From contig CAWHJD010000013.1 in NCBI GenBank assembly GCA_963829585.1, positions 1 to 64,000 on the forward strand: DNA of 64,000 bases, in the 5' to 3' direction. The DNA comes from Sva-07 sp963829585 (GTDB lineage: Bacteria > Actinomycetota > Acidimicrobiia > Acidimicrobiales > Ilumatobacteraceae). Of the stretch, positions 19,876-28,503 are shown piece by piece; position 1 is the first letter of the stretch; every line of letters starts with the position of its first letter. Below the pieces are notes generated by a model, which saw only the letters and a list, made by a program, of their open reading frames with translations, did not search any database and was not told the origin of the DNA. Position numbers and translations under genes: made by a program.

Positions 19876-20583
19876 ATGAAGCGCGACGAGCTCCACGGAG
19901 GCCATCGTCCGGTGGCAGGTGGCCTGGCACGAGCGGCTGTGTTCGGAATCAACGACGGCCTCGTGTCGAACGTGTCGCTCATCCTCGGATTCGCCGGCTC
20001 GGGCGTCGACTCCTCGGTCGTGCGTCTCGCCGGCCTCGCCGGAGCGATCGCAGGAGGCATCTCGATGGCCGCCGGCGAGTGGATCAGCATCTCGGCACAG
20101 AACGAACTCGTCGAGCGTGAAGTTGCCGTCGAGCGACGCGAGTTGGCGGGCAACACCGTTGCGGAGACCGCCGAACTCGCTGCCATGTACGAGTCGCACG
20201 GCATCTCGCCGGACACCGCCAGAGCCGCCGCCGAAGATGTGATGGCCTCACCTGAGACGGCACTGCGGGTGCACACCCGCGAGGAGATGGGCATCGACCC
20301 GCAGGACCTCCCGTCGGCGTTCCAGGCGGCGGCCGTCTCGTTCGTGTGCTTCATGTTCGGGGCGCTGCTGCCCGTCATCCCGTGGTTCACGGGTGCCAGC
20401 GGGTTCGCGCCGGCCGCCGTCTCGGTCGCCATCGGCGTCGTCGCCGCCGCCTTCGTCGGTGCTGCGATCGGTCGATTCGCGGAACGGTCGATTCCTGCGT
20501 CCATCGTTCGACAGATCGCCATCTTGTTGGTGGCGTGCGCCGTCACCTACAGCATCGGCGAACTCGTCGGTGTCAATGTCTGA
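19876..20583 (+). CDS. VIT1/CCC1 family metal transporter
   Basis: The 235-residue membrane protein starts with a short soluble segment and the family signature AAVFGINDGLVSNVSLILG, followed by AGGISMAAGEWISISAQNE. A helical metal-binding region follows (EREVAVERRELAGNT to EMGIDPQDLPS), then three C-terminal helices. VIT1/CCC1 proteins move iron(II) or manganese(II) out of the cytosol. It is transcribed divergently from the glutamate dehydrogenase across about 110 bases and is followed 15 bases later by a DUF2237 gene. Confidence 0.92.
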   Translation: MKRDELHGGHRPVAGGLARAAVFGINDGLVSNVSLILGFAGSGVDSSVVRLAGLAGAIAGGISMAAGEWISISAQNELVEREVAVERRELAGNTVAETAELAAMYESHGISPDTARAAAEDVMASPETALRVHTREEMGIDPQDLPSAFQAAAVSFVCFMFGALLPVIPWFTGASGFAPAAVSVAIGVVAAAFVGAAIGRFAERSIPASIVRQIAILLVACAVTYSIGELVGVNV

Positions 20584-20598
20584 GTCTGGAGCTCCACC

Positions 20599-20964
20599 AT
20601 GCAACTGAACGTGTTGGGAACCGAACTCCAACCCTGTTCGTACGAGCCGATGACGGGATACCGCCGCAACGGCTGCTGCGAGAACCATGGCGACGACCCG
20701 GGGATGCACACCGTGTGTTGTCGGGTGACCGCCGACTTCCTCGAGTACTCCCGTGAACAGGGCAACGACCTGAGCACACCGATGCCGCAGTACGGGTTCG
20801 CCGGGCTGGCGCCGGGCGATCAGTGGTGTGTGTGCGCCGACCGTTGGAAGCAGGCACTCGACGCGGGCCGGGCCTGCGGCGTGATCCTCGAGTCGACGCA
20901 CATGTCGACGCTCGAGTACGTCGACCTCGCCGACCTGCAGGCGTACGCCGTCACGGCATCGTGA
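20599..20964 (+). CDS. DUF2237 family protein
   Basis: This 121-residue protein carries the family pattern NVLGTELQPCSYEPMTGYRR, NGCCENHGDDPGMHTVCCRV and PGDQWCVCADRW. Several conserved cysteines and histidines suggest a metal site. Function is not established. It is probably co-transcribed with the upstream metal transporter, which makes a metal-related role attractive but unproven. Its 3' end overlaps the end of the convergent cytochrome gene by 14 bases. Confidence 0.9.
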   Translation: MQLNVLGTELQPCSYEPMTGYRRNGCCENHGDDPGMHTVCCRVTADFLEYSREQGNDLSTPMPQYGFAGLAPGDQWCVCADRWKQALDAGRACGVILESTHMSTLEYVDLADLQAYAVTAS

Positions 20965-21352
20965 CCGTCGTGCCGGCCTCCTGCGAGGCGCGGACGAACT
21001 CGAGAAGCTCGTCGAGCTGCGCGTCGCCGAGACCACCCATCGCCGGCATCGGACCGAACTCCCATCGCGTCTGCTCCACGCCGTTGCGAACGGCACTGCG
21101 GAACCGGTCGTCGCTCAACTGACCGGACGCGTACATCGGATCGAGCAGCGACGGGCCGAGATCGGTGCCCTCCAGGGCGGCACCGTGACACGACGCACAG
21201 TTCGCCCCGAAGATCGCCCCGCCGCGTCCACCGGCGACATCGTCGTTGACGTCGGCGCCGCATGCGCTCGCCAACACGGCGAGCGCAGCGGTGACCGCGA
21301 GCGCCATCGACCACTGCCCCACCCGACTGCCGGCGTCCTGATGCGCGCTCAT
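20951..21352 (-). CDS. lipoprotein c-type cytochrome
   Basis: ATG 21352 gives a 133-residue precursor. A hydrophobic signal (MALAVTAALAVLASAC) ends in a lipobox Cys. The haem motif CASCH lies in FGANCASCHGAALEGTDLGP, and FGPMPAMGGLGDAQL supplies the distal Met ligand. It should sit on the outer face of the membrane as a single-haem electron carrier. A longer frame runs to 21421, but the chosen start places the signal peptide correctly. Confidence 0.88.
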   Translation of the reverse strand: MSAHQDAGSRVGQWSMALAVTAALAVLASACGADVNDDVAGGRGGAIFGANCASCHGAALEGTDLGPSLLDPMYASGQLSDDRFRSAVRNGVEQTRWEFGPMPAMGGLGDAQLDELLEFVRASQEAGTTVTMP

Positions 21353-21481
21353 CGCTCCAGTATCCCGCCCCGCGCCGAATTTGAGTGAGCAACAACGCAC
21401 ACGTCCACGATCTGCGCTCACGCGAATGCAGGCAGCCGGCCATCAATAGCGCCGGATGGTGAACGCCGAGCCGCTGGGATC

Positions 21482-22420
21482 GTGAGATACCTTCGACACG
21501 TGCTTCACCGGACCGTGCTGGCAATCGGGATGATGGCGGTCGCAGTGGTCTCGTGCACTGACGACTCGGCCACGACGGTCGACGCCGTCGACGCTGCGGC
21601 GGTGAGCACCGACGTCGAGTCCACGCCGACCACGGCCGACTCGACCTCGACCACGAGTTCCACCACGACACCACCCACCACGACGCCACCCACCACGACG
21701 AGCACCACGACGACCACCACGTCCACCACGACGACGACCATTGCGTCGCCACCCGGCCCACTCGACCTCACCCAGGACGTCGTGGGCCTCGGGTACTCGG
21801 TCGAGGGCCGCCCGATCTTCGCCGAACGCCTCGGCACGCCTGGTGGACGCCGAGTACTCGTGATCGGGGCCATCCACGGCGACGAGGACGACGGCATCGC
21901 CATCGTGGAGGAACTGCGTCGTCGACCGATTCCCGACGGGGTGGAGTTGTGGTTGGTCGAGTCGATGAATCCCGACGGAGTGGCCAACCAGGTCCGGTAC
22001 AACGGCAACGGCGTCGACCTCAACCGCAACTTCCCCTACAAGTGGGGTCCGATCGGCGTTCCGGGCGACAGCCAGTACGCGGGCACCGGCCCTGCGAGCG
22101 AACCCGAAACGCAGGCCTTGGTCAACTTCATGGTTCAGCTGCAACCCGACATCACGACGTGGTACCACCAGGACCTGTTCGTCGTGAATCCTGCCCAGGG
22201 TCGCGACGGGCGGATCCGCGCCCGCTACGCCGAACTCACCGGTCTGCCGATGGGCGAGATCACGGGTGGCACCTACACCGGCATCGCCGCCACATGGGCG
22301 CGCAACGAGTTCCGCCCGGCCGATGGCGTCGCCTTCATCGTGGAACTCGGCCCGACGCTGTCCGCACAAGAGGCCGCCACCCACGCCGACGCCGTTCTCA
22401 CGATCGCCACCGAAGGCTGA
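21482..22420 (+). CDS. secreted M14-family zinc carboxypeptidase-like lipoprotein
   Basis: A signal with lipobox (GMMAVAVVSC) is followed by a Thr/Ser/Pro-rich linker (about residues 45-90) and an M14 peptidase domain. Zinc ligands are visible as HGDE in VIGAIHGDEDDGIAIVEEL and a later His in TTWYHQD. The catalytic Glu lies in FIVELGPTLS. VDLNRNFPYKW is the substrate-binding signature shared by murein-peptide amidases (MpaA-like) and carboxypeptidases. It probably trims cell-wall peptides or extracellular peptides. GTG 21482 is assumed; ATG 21530 is possible but would leave a minimal signal. Confidence 0.88.
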   Translation: MRYLRHVLHRTVLAIGMMAVAVVSCTDDSATTVDAVDAAAVSTDVESTPTTADSTSTTSSTTTPPTTTPPTTTSTTTTTTSTTTTTIASPPGPLDLTQDVVGLGYSVEGRPIFAERLGTPGGRRVLVIGAIHGDEDDGIAIVEELRRRPIPDGVELWLVESMNPDGVANQVRYNGNGVDLNRNFPYKWGPIGVPGDSQYAGTGPASEPETQALVNFMVQLQPDITTWYHQDLFVVNPAQGRDGRIRARYAELTGLPMGEITGGTYTGIAATWARNEFRPADGVAFIVELGPTLSAQEAATHADAVLTIATEG

Positions 22421-22435
22421 CATTCCATCGGCTGC

Positions 22436-22460
22436 GCGATTGGGGTCAGACCCCAATCGC
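22436..22460. terminator. perfect 25-base palindrome between convergent genes
   Basis: GCGATTGGGGTC and GACCCCAATCGC are perfect 12-base complements around a single A. The palindrome lies between the M14 peptidase stop and the stop of the convergent haloalkane dehalogenase gene, so it can terminate both transcripts. No T-tract follows on either strand. Confidence 0.5.
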
Positions 22461-22483
22461 GAGACCCCGCTCGCGTCCCGACC

Positions 22484-23386
22484 TCAGGGCATCCAGGCGA
22501 GGACGGCGGCGACCACGTCTTCGCCGCGGTCGTCCTGGAGGAAATGACCGCCGGGTTCGAACGTCTGGTGCGGTTGTCCAGCGGCGCCGGGGATGCGATC
22601 GACGAACATGTGCTGGAGGTGGCCGAGCACCATGTCACCGGGCGCCCACAGCGTGAGCACCGGCTTCGTCCACTGCTCCCACACACGCCAAGCCGCTCGG
22701 TTCGCCGGGACGGCCGGATCGTCGGGGCCCGTCGGAACGAGGAGCGGGAACTGGCGGGCGCCGGCCATGAACGACTCGTCGGGAAACGGAGCGCGGTAGG
22801 CGTCGGCCTCGGGATCGTTGAGTTCGCGAGCGAGGCACGCTCGCTGCAACAGCGCTCCGCAGTCCAGCGGATCCATCGTCTGCGAGACCTGCTGCCACAA
22901 CATGAACCCGTCGCCCATCGGCTCGCCCTCGGGCAGTGCCGTGTTGCCGATGACCACCCGGTCGAACCAGTCGGGGTTCTCGGCGATCATCCGCAACCCG
23001 AGCAGGCCACCCCAGTCCTGGACGAACACCGAGATCCCCGGCGAGGTGCCCGATCGATCGATGCCGCCGACGAACGTGGTCAGCCAGCGGACATGGTTGG
23101 CGTAGGTGTAGTCATTGCGGTCGGTCGGTTTGTCGGACCGACCGAACCCGATGAGGTCGGGTGCGACGATGCGATACCCGGCCTCGACGAGCGGCGGGAT
23201 CATGCGCCGGTACAGATAGCTCCAGGTCGGCTCGCCGTGCAGCAACAGGAACGTGCCCCGTTCGCCCGACCCCTCCTCCACGTAGGCCATGCGGAGACCT
23301 TCCACCTCGACGTACTTCGGCTCGTAGGGAAACTCGAACAGATCGGCGAAGCGGTGGTCGGGGGTGCGGACGAACGGGACGGTCAT
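22484..23386 (-). CDS. dhmA: haloalkane dehalogenase (subfamily HLD-I type)
   Basis: This alpha/beta-hydrolase hydrolyses carbon-halogen bonds of haloalkanes to alcohols. The nucleophile Asp and halide-binding Trp are in VFVQDWGGLLG, the oxyanion and cap-entry region is LLHGEPTWSYLYRRM, the second acid Asp is in LTLWAPGDMV, and the catalytic His is in EPGGHFLQDD. The 300-residue length and the LFEFPYEPKYVEVEG N-terminus match DhlA/DhmA-like enzymes. Many such genes also occur in organisms not known to use halogenated substrates, so the natural substrate is open. The upstream neighbour is a glucosidase gene on the same strand. Confidence 0.88.
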   Translation of the reverse strand: MTVPFVRTPDHRFADLFEFPYEPKYVEVEGLRMAYVEEGSGERGTFLLLHGEPTWSYLYRRMIPPLVEAGYRIVAPDLIGFGRSDKPTDRNDYTYANHVRWLTTFVGGIDRSGTSPGISVFVQDWGGLLGLRMIAENPDWFDRVVIGNTALPEGEPMGDGFMLWQQVSQTMDPLDCGALLQRACLARELNDPEADAYRAPFPDESFMAGARQFPLLVPTGPDDPAVPANRAAWRVWEQWTKPVLTLWAPGDMVLGHLQHMFVDRIPGAAGQPHQTFEPGGHFLQDDRGEDVVAAVLAWMP

Positions 23387-23459
23387 GATGCGCTCCTCAT
23401 GCAGCGAGCATGCCAGACCGCTTCGACAGGGCCCGCGTCGCGAGCTCCGCGCGACAGGC

Positions 23460-25026
23460 TCAGCGCGCCGAGGTCAACTCGGCGAGATCAGCTCGGGCGC
23501 GCAGTACGACCGCTTCGTTGGGCTCGAGCACCTCCCGCGACCTTCGGTCATCGGCGGTCGAGAACAGGACGTCGACCTCGCCCACATCACTGGGCCACCG
23601 TTGGGCGTCGTCGGAGAAGTTGACGAGCACGGTGATGACCTCGTCGTCACCTCGCCGCTCGAAGCGCATGAGTGCACCATCGGGATCCACGATGCGCATC
23701 GAGCCGCGGCGCAACGCCTCGTGGTCGCGGCGCAGTGTGAGCAGCTCCCGGTACAACGAGTGCAGAGACGACGGATCACCGACCTGGGACTCCGCCGAGT
23801 GCGTCGCCGCATTGGCGGGGAATGGCAGCCACGGTCGAACGGGCCAGCCGTGACCGGTCTCGTCGTCACCGTCCGCCAGCCACGGGATCGGAGCCCGACA
23901 ACCGTCGCGCCCGTCCGGATCGACGATGCGTTCGTCGGGGACGACGGCGTCCTCGAGACCCAGTTCCTCGCCGGCGTACAGGAACGGCGTGCCACGGGAC
24001 GTCAGTGCGAGAACGGCCGCCGCCCGAGCACGTGCCTCGGAGCCGTAGCGCGTGCGGTGACGGGGTCGATCGTGGTTCGACAGCACGAACGTCGGCCAGC
24101 GCGGTTCGGCGAAGTCGGCCTCCATCTTCGACAGGGCCGCGTGCATCTCGCCGATCTGCCACGGGGAGTGCAACGGGCGGAAGTCGAACGACAGGTGCAG
24201 CTCCGGCCGATCCGGGTCACCGACGTACGACGCGCTTTCCCCGTCTCGCAGCAGGTACACCTCCCCCACCATCATCGGTTCGTGCTGGTAGCTGTCGAGC
24301 AACGTCCTGATCCGCCGCAGCAGTTCGTGGCCGAACGGACGGTCCGTCGCGAGCAACGGGAACCTCCAGAACGGGTCGGCGAGGTCGGGAACGTCGGTGC
24401 CCTTGCCGATCAGGTTGACCACGTCGGCCCTGAATCCGTCGACGCCCCGGTCGAGCCAGTACCGCAGCGTGGCGTTCATGGCCGCCTCGACCTCGGGGTT
24501 CGCCCAGTTGAGATCGGGTTGCTCGGCGAGGAACAGGTGCAGGTACGACTGGTCCGTCGTCGCGTCGTGTGTCCACGCCGGCACCTGGTTGAACATCGAG
24601 TTCCAGTTGTTCGGGGGCGAGCCGTCGGGCCGGCGGTCCTTCCAGACGTACCAGTCACGCCTGGGGTTGTCGCGCGACGATCTGGACTCGACGAACCACG
24701 GATGCTGATCGGACGTGTGGTTGGGAACCCAGTCGAGCAGGAGTCGCAGACCGCGCTCGATGGCACCCGGCAACCAGGTCGTCGAAGTCAGCATCGGTAC
24801 CGAACACCGGGTCGATGCCGCAGTAGTCGGCAACGTCGTAGCCGAAGTCACGCATCGGTGAGGTGAAGATCGGCGACAACCAGAGTGCGTCCACGCCGAG
24901 GTCGGCCAGATAGTCGAGCTTGCCGGTGATGCCGGGCAGGTCACCGATGCCGTCGCCGTTCGAGTCGGCGAACGACCGCGGGTAGATCTGATAGACGACC
25001 GCCTCGCGCCACCACGGTGTGCTCAC
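23460..25026 (-). CDS. GH13 alpha-glucosidase / oligo-1,6-glucosidase, frameshifted
   Basis: The N-terminus WWREAVVYQIYPRSFADSNG is typical of GH13 alpha-glucosidases, followed by DALWLSPIFTSPMRDFGYDV. The frame changes near 24770 between FGTDADFDDLVAG and AIERGLRLLLDW. The second frame carries the calcium/active-site His (DWVPNHTS), the nucleophile Asp (VDGFRADVVNLIGK), the acid Glu (MMVGEVYLL) and the transition-state Asp (FVLSNHDRPR). The C-terminal beta domain ends at 23460. The enzyme should release glucose from maltose, trehalose or isomalto-oligosaccharides; exact specificity is not readable. GTG 25026 is chosen because the conserved N-terminus begins there. Confidence 0.9.
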
Positions 25027-25071
25027 GCGACGATCATGCTCGGTGCGGTTCGGCTTCACACAATGGTGGGG

Positions 25072-25722
25072 TCAGACGAACTTGGCGAAGACCTCGAGGG
25101 GCTCACGGTCGGTGGTGAGCGAATTGATCGGCGCGTCAGTGTCGGCGTGGCCGATGGCGACACCGCAGAAGATGCGCTCCTCGGGCGGCGCGCCGACGAA
25201 CTCCGACACCGCCTGTTCGTAGACCGCCCAGGCCTCCTGGGGGCACGTGTCGATGCCGGCCTCCTGGGCGAGCAGCATGAACGTCTGGAGGAACATGCCG
25301 AGATCGGACCACTGCGGCGGTCCCATGATCCGGTCGATGAAGCAGAAGATCGCCGCGGGAGCACCGAAGAAGTCGAGATTCTTGGCGAACTGCCCGAGGC
25401 GGCCCGCCTTGTCGTCGCGCTCGATGCCGAGGGTCGCGTACATGTCCTCGCCGATCTTGTAGCGCGACGAGCGGTACGGCTCGTGGAGCGGCGACGGGTA
25501 GATGTCGTAGGCCGGTGCCTCGACCGGTCGGTCGGCGAGGAACGCTCGGAACCGGGTCATCGACTCACCGTTGACGACGTAGATGCGCCACGGCTGGACG
25601 TTGCCACCCGACGGCGCACGCGACGCCGTGGTGAGCAGCTCCGCGATCGTGTCGTCGCTGACCGGGTCGGGCAGGAACGCTCGAACCGACTTGCGGGCGA
25701 GTACGGCATCGGTGACGTTCAT
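25072..25722 (-). CDS. nitroreductase family protein
   Basis: The 216-residue FMN-dependent oxidoreductase begins with DAVLARKSVRAFLPDPV, the family signature with phosphate-binding Arg/Ser, and continues SRAPSGGNVQPWRIYVV, which contacts FMN. The centre PQWSDLGMFLQTFMLLAQEA and the end GVAIGHADTDAPIN are typical. Such proteins reduce nitro groups, quinones or enones using NAD(P)H. The substrate here is unknown. No frame damage is seen. Confidence 0.9.
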   Translation of the reverse strand: MNVTDAVLARKSVRAFLPDPVSDDTIAELLTTASRAPSGGNVQPWRIYVVNGESMTRFRAFLADRPVEAPAYDIYPSPLHEPYRSSRYKIGEDMYATLGIERDDKAGRLGQFAKNLDFFGAPAAIFCFIDRIMGPPQWSDLGMFLQTFMLLAQEAGIDTCPQEAWAVYEQAVSEFVGAPPEERIFCGVAIGHADTDAPINSLTTDREPLEVFAKFV

Positions 25723-25815
25723 CCGGGCAGTCTGGCGGGTCGGGGACGCAATGGTCGAAGCACGGCGCGGGTTCGACGCGCCGGCGAGCGTCGATCAGGA
25801 CGTCCGCTCCACACA

Positions 25816-25849
25816 CCGTCACACGGTGCCGGGTCAAACGTGACGTTTC
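25816..25849 (+). repeat. REP-like repeat, copy A
   Basis: This 34-base unit is identical to the copy at 27328-27361 and begins CCGTCACACGGTGCCGGGTC. It contains complementary ends CGTCAC and GTGACG that can pair as a hairpin. It lies 6 bases from the aldehyde dehydrogenase stop, in the intergenic space before the nitroreductase gene. Confidence 0.8.
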
Positions 25850-25854
25850 CGTTC

Positions 25855-27282
25855 CTACCAGTCTGCAGCGATGTACTGGGTCTCGCAGAATTCGTAGATT
25901 CCCTCGCTGGCACCTTCGCGCCCGAGACCCGACTGCTTCATGCCACCGAAGGGCGCAGCCGGATCCGACACCGCTCCCCGGTTGAGGCCGATCATGCCGG
26001 CCTGTATCCGCTCGCTCACCGCGAGTCCTCGCCGCAGGTCGCTGGTGAACACGTAGCCGGTGAGACCCATCTCGGTGTCGTTCGCGTCGGCGATCATCTG
26101 ATCGGTGTCGTCGAATGTGATCACCGGTGCGACCGGACCGAAGATCTCATGACGTGTGATCTCGTCGCCCGAACGAACGTTGCCCAGCACCGTCGGGGGG
26201 TAGAAGTGCCCCGGGCCGTCGACTGATCCACCGCCTGTCGCGATGGTCGCACCGTGATCGGCCGCCGCCGTCACGAGCTCGTTGATCGACGCGACCGCCT
26301 TGGCGTTGATCATCGGGCCGCAGGTGACGCCATCGTCGAATCCACTCCCGATGCGCACGTCGGCCATCGCGGCAGCGAACATCTTCGTGAAGTCGTCGGC
26401 CACTGCAGCATGGACGAAGAATCGGTTGGCCGCGGTACAGGTCTCGGCGGAATGCCGCATCTTGGCGACCATGGCGCCCTGGACGGCCGCCTCGAGATCG
26501 GCGTCGTCGAAGACGATGAACGGCGCGTTGCCGCCGAGTTCCATCACCGTCTTCAAGACGCGATCGGCAGCCCGCTTGAGCAGCACGATGCCCACCTCGG
26601 TCGAGCCGGTGAACGACACCATGCGGGTCGCCGGATGGTCGACCGCGGCGTCGAACCAGTCGCCCGATGTCAACGTCGGAACGATGTTGACGACTCCGGC
26701 GGGCACCCCGGCCTGGTGCAGCAGTTCACCGATGCGCAAGGCGGTGAGCGGCGTCTCACGCGGCGGCTTGATCACGGCGGCATTGCCGGCCGCGAGCGCG
26801 GGTGCGAGCTTGCGGGTGATCATCGCCGCCGGGAAGTTCCACGGGGTGACGATCACGACGACACCGACGGGTGGATGGTGCACGACGATCCGGTTCGCAC
26901 CGCTGGGCGCCCTGCCGAGCGAGCCGTGGATCCGGACCGCCTCCTCGGAGTTCCAGCGGAAGAACTCCGCCGCGTAGGCGACCTCGCCGCGCGCGTCGGC
27001 GAGCGGCTTGCCGTGTTCCAGCGTGATCAGACGGGCCAACTCCTCGGTGTGGTCGACCATCAGCTGCCACGTACGCCGGAGGATCTCGCCGCGCTCGCGT
27101 GGCGCCGTTGCCGCCCACGCGATCTGCGCGTCGGCGGCGGCTTCGCACGCGAGCGTCGCATCGCGAGGAGTTCCTGCGGCGACGGAGGCGATGACCTCCT
27201 CCGTCGCGGGGTTCTCGACGTCGAACCGCTCCGAACCCGATCCGTCCCGCCATTCGCCACCGATCAAGACCTGTGTCTGCAT
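25855..27282 (-). CDS. NAD(P)-dependent aldehyde dehydrogenase, succinate-semialdehyde dehydrogenase-like
   Basis: This 475-residue aldehyde dehydrogenase has the cofactor motif VTPWNFPAAMITRKLAPALA, the FTGSTEVG turn, the general base Glu in VMELGGNAPFIVF and the nucleophile Cys in SAETCTAANRFFVH. Overall similarity points to the GabD/succinate-semialdehyde class, which oxidises the aldehyde to succinate, though other aldehydes are possible. It ends in KQSGLGREGASEGIYEFCET. No transaminase partner is adjacent. A REP-like repeat lies just past each end of the gene. Confidence 0.9.
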   Translation of the reverse strand: MQTQVLIGGEWRDGSGSERFDVENPATEEVIASVAAGTPRDATLACEAAADAQIAWAATAPRERGEILRRTWQLMVDHTEELARLITLEHGKPLADARGEVAYAAEFFRWNSEEAVRIHGSLGRAPSGANRIVVHHPPVGVVVIVTPWNFPAAMITRKLAPALAAGNAAVIKPPRETPLTALRIGELLHQAGVPAGVVNIVPTLTSGDWFDAAVDHPATRMVSFTGSTEVGIVLLKRAADRVLKTVMELGGNAPFIVFDDADLEAAVQGAMVAKMRHSAETCTAANRFFVHAAVADDFTKMFAAAMADVRIGSGFDDGVTCGPMINAKAVASINELVTAAADHGATIATGGGSVDGPGHFYPPTVLGNVRSGDEITRHEIFGPVAPVITFDDTDQMIADANDTEMGLTGYVFTSDLRRGLAVSERIQAGMIGLNRGAVSDPAAPFGGMKQSGLGREGASEGIYEFCETQYIAADW

Positions 27283-27317
27283 GTCCCCATCATGCCTCGT
27301 CCGAGGTCAGGCCATGC

Positions 27318-27361
27318 TCACACGGTGCCGTCACACGGTGCCGGGTCAAACGTGACGTTTC
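27318..27361 (+). repeat. REP-like repeat, copy B with a tandem partial unit
   Basis: A full 34-base unit (27328-27361) identical to copy A is preceded by a partial unit TCACACGGTGCCG (27318-27330) in tandem. It is the left boundary of the RAYT gene and faces copy C in inverted orientation. Confidence 0.8.
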
Positions 27362-27394
27362 GCGATGTCACACCCCTCATTCACACTCGACATC

Positions 27395-28249
27395 ATGGGA
27401 CGACCACATCGATACGACGAAGCCGGCGCATGGCACCACGTGATGAACCGGGGGGCCGACCGCCAGGACATCTTCAGCTCAGACCACGATCGGCTCTTCT
27501 TCGAGCATCACCTCGGTGACCTCGACAAGCGAGGCCTCCTCGAAACACACGCGTACGCGCTCATGGACAACCACTTCCACACCCTCGTGCGATCACCGGG
27601 CTCGTTGTCCGACGCGATGCACCGACTCGGTTGCGAGTACGCCCGTTGGTACAACAACGAACACGGCCGCGACGGACCCTTGTTCCGAAACCGGTTCGTC
27701 TCGATCCCCGTCACCAGCGAGGAACAACTGCTCGTGACGAGCCGCTACATCCATCGCAACCCTCTCGCGTTCGTGCCGCTCGAGGCGCTACCGGCCTACC
27801 GATGGTCGAGTCTCGGCGCCTACCTCGGACACCGCACGTCACCCGATTGGCTCCACCTCGACGTGGTCGGTCCCTTGCTCGGCGACGTCGACACTCACAG
27901 AATGTTCGTCGAGCAGACACACCCGTCGGACGACGATCACTCGCTCTGGCAGAGCATGCGGCGACCGGTCGACCTCGCCGAGATCGAACGAGCGGTCGGC
28001 AACGTGACCCATCTCGAACCGAAGTCGTTCGTCGGGACTCGTCGTGGTGAACCGTTGGCGCTGGTGCTGATGCTCGCTGTCGAGCTTCGAGCCGCGCCTG
28101 CCGAACGCCTCGCCACGAAATACGGGATCTCGAGCGCAGCGGCCGTGAGGGCCACTGCGCGGCGCGCCAGAGTTCGGCTGGTCGACGATGCGGACTTCGC
28201 ACAGCTGCGCGGGCATGTGATGTCATCACTCTTCGGTTCGGCAGCGTGA
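27395..28249 (+). CDS. REP-associated tyrosine transposase (Y1_Tnp / RAYT)
   Basis: The 284-residue protein starts MGRPHRYDEAGAWHHVMNRG, the standard RAYT opening, so ATG 27395 is preferred to the longer frame. The HUH metal site is in ALMDNHFHTLV and the nucleophile-region Tyr is in SRYIHRNPLAFV, followed by YRWSSLGAYLGH. A C-terminal extension (about 200-284) with RLATKYGISSAAAVRATARR looks like an added DNA-binding helix-turn-helix. RAYTs are single-copy IS200/IS605-like enzymes thought to mobilise REP palindromes. The gene is intact, whereas many neighbours carry frameshifts. Confidence 0.92.
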   Translation: MGRPHRYDEAGAWHHVMNRGADRQDIFSSDHDRLFFEHHLGDLDKRGLLETHAYALMDNHFHTLVRSPGSLSDAMHRLGCEYARWYNNEHGRDGPLFRNRFVSIPVTSEEQLLVTSRYIHRNPLAFVPLEALPAYRWSSLGAYLGHRTSPDWLHLDVVGPLLGDVDTHRMFVEQTHPSDDDHSLWQSMRRPVDLAEIERAVGNVTHLEPKSFVGTRRGEPLALVLMLAVELRAAPAERLATKYGISSAAAVRATARRARVRLVDDADFAQLRGHVMSSLFGSAA

Positions 28250-28281
28250 AACGTCACATTTGACCCGGCACCGTGTGACGG
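28248..28281 (-). repeat. REP-like repeat, copy C
   Basis: The reverse complement matches copies A and B at 33 of 34 positions; the single change (AAATGTG for AAACGTG) extends the terminal pairing to CGTCACA/TGTGACG. It overlaps the last bases of the transposase stop codon. Confidence 0.8.
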
Positions 28282-28296
28282 TCGGGTGGTGGGACG

Positions 28297-28503
28297 TCAG
28301 GCGACGTCGTAACCGGCTTCGTCGATCGCCGCACGGATCGCAGCATCGTCGCCGCCCGACACGGTGACGAGCTTCGCGTCGACGTCGACGACGACGACGG
28401 CGACGCCGTCGACTGTCGACACCTCGGACTCGATGGCGTGCTTGCAGTGGTCACAGCTGATGCCGGGAACGGAGTAGGTACGGGTGGTCGTGTCGTCGGT
28501 CAT
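28297..28503 (-). CDS. copZ: CopZ-like copper chaperone (heavy-metal-associated domain)
   Basis: The 68-residue protein is a single HMA domain with the metal site GISCDHCKHAIESEV and the usual beta-alpha-beta pattern ending DEAGYDVA. It should carry copper(I) in the cytoplasm and hand it to CopA. ATG 28503 overlaps the copA stop by four bases, so it is translated directly after CopA. Length and motif are fully typical. Confidence 0.92.
   Translation of the reverse strand: MTDDTTTRTYSVPGISCDHCKHAIESEVSTVDGVAVVVVDVDAKLVTVSGGDDAAIRAAIDEAGYDVA

Larger units (their letters stand above)
27328..28281 (+). mobile_element. RAYT transposase unit bounded by inverted REP-like repeats
   Basis: A single transposase gene is enclosed by 34-base repeats in inverted orientation (27328-27361 and 28248-28281, 33 of 34 matching). 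The right repeat begins inside the transposase stop codon. The arrangement fits a RAYT flanked by its own REP sequences, or a minimal single-gene element with terminal inverted repeats. No target-site duplication is obvious to me. Confidence 0.7.

Noticed and set aside
21640..21750. Dense ACC/ACG repeat as a possible regulatory or unstable repeat
   Set aside because: It encodes the Thr/Ser/Pro linker of the M14 lipoprotein, a common low-complexity coding feature.
25060..25080. GGGGTCAGAC at the nitroreductase end as another copy of the 22436 palindrome
   Set aside because: Only half of the dyad matches and it overlaps the coding end, so it is probably coincidence.
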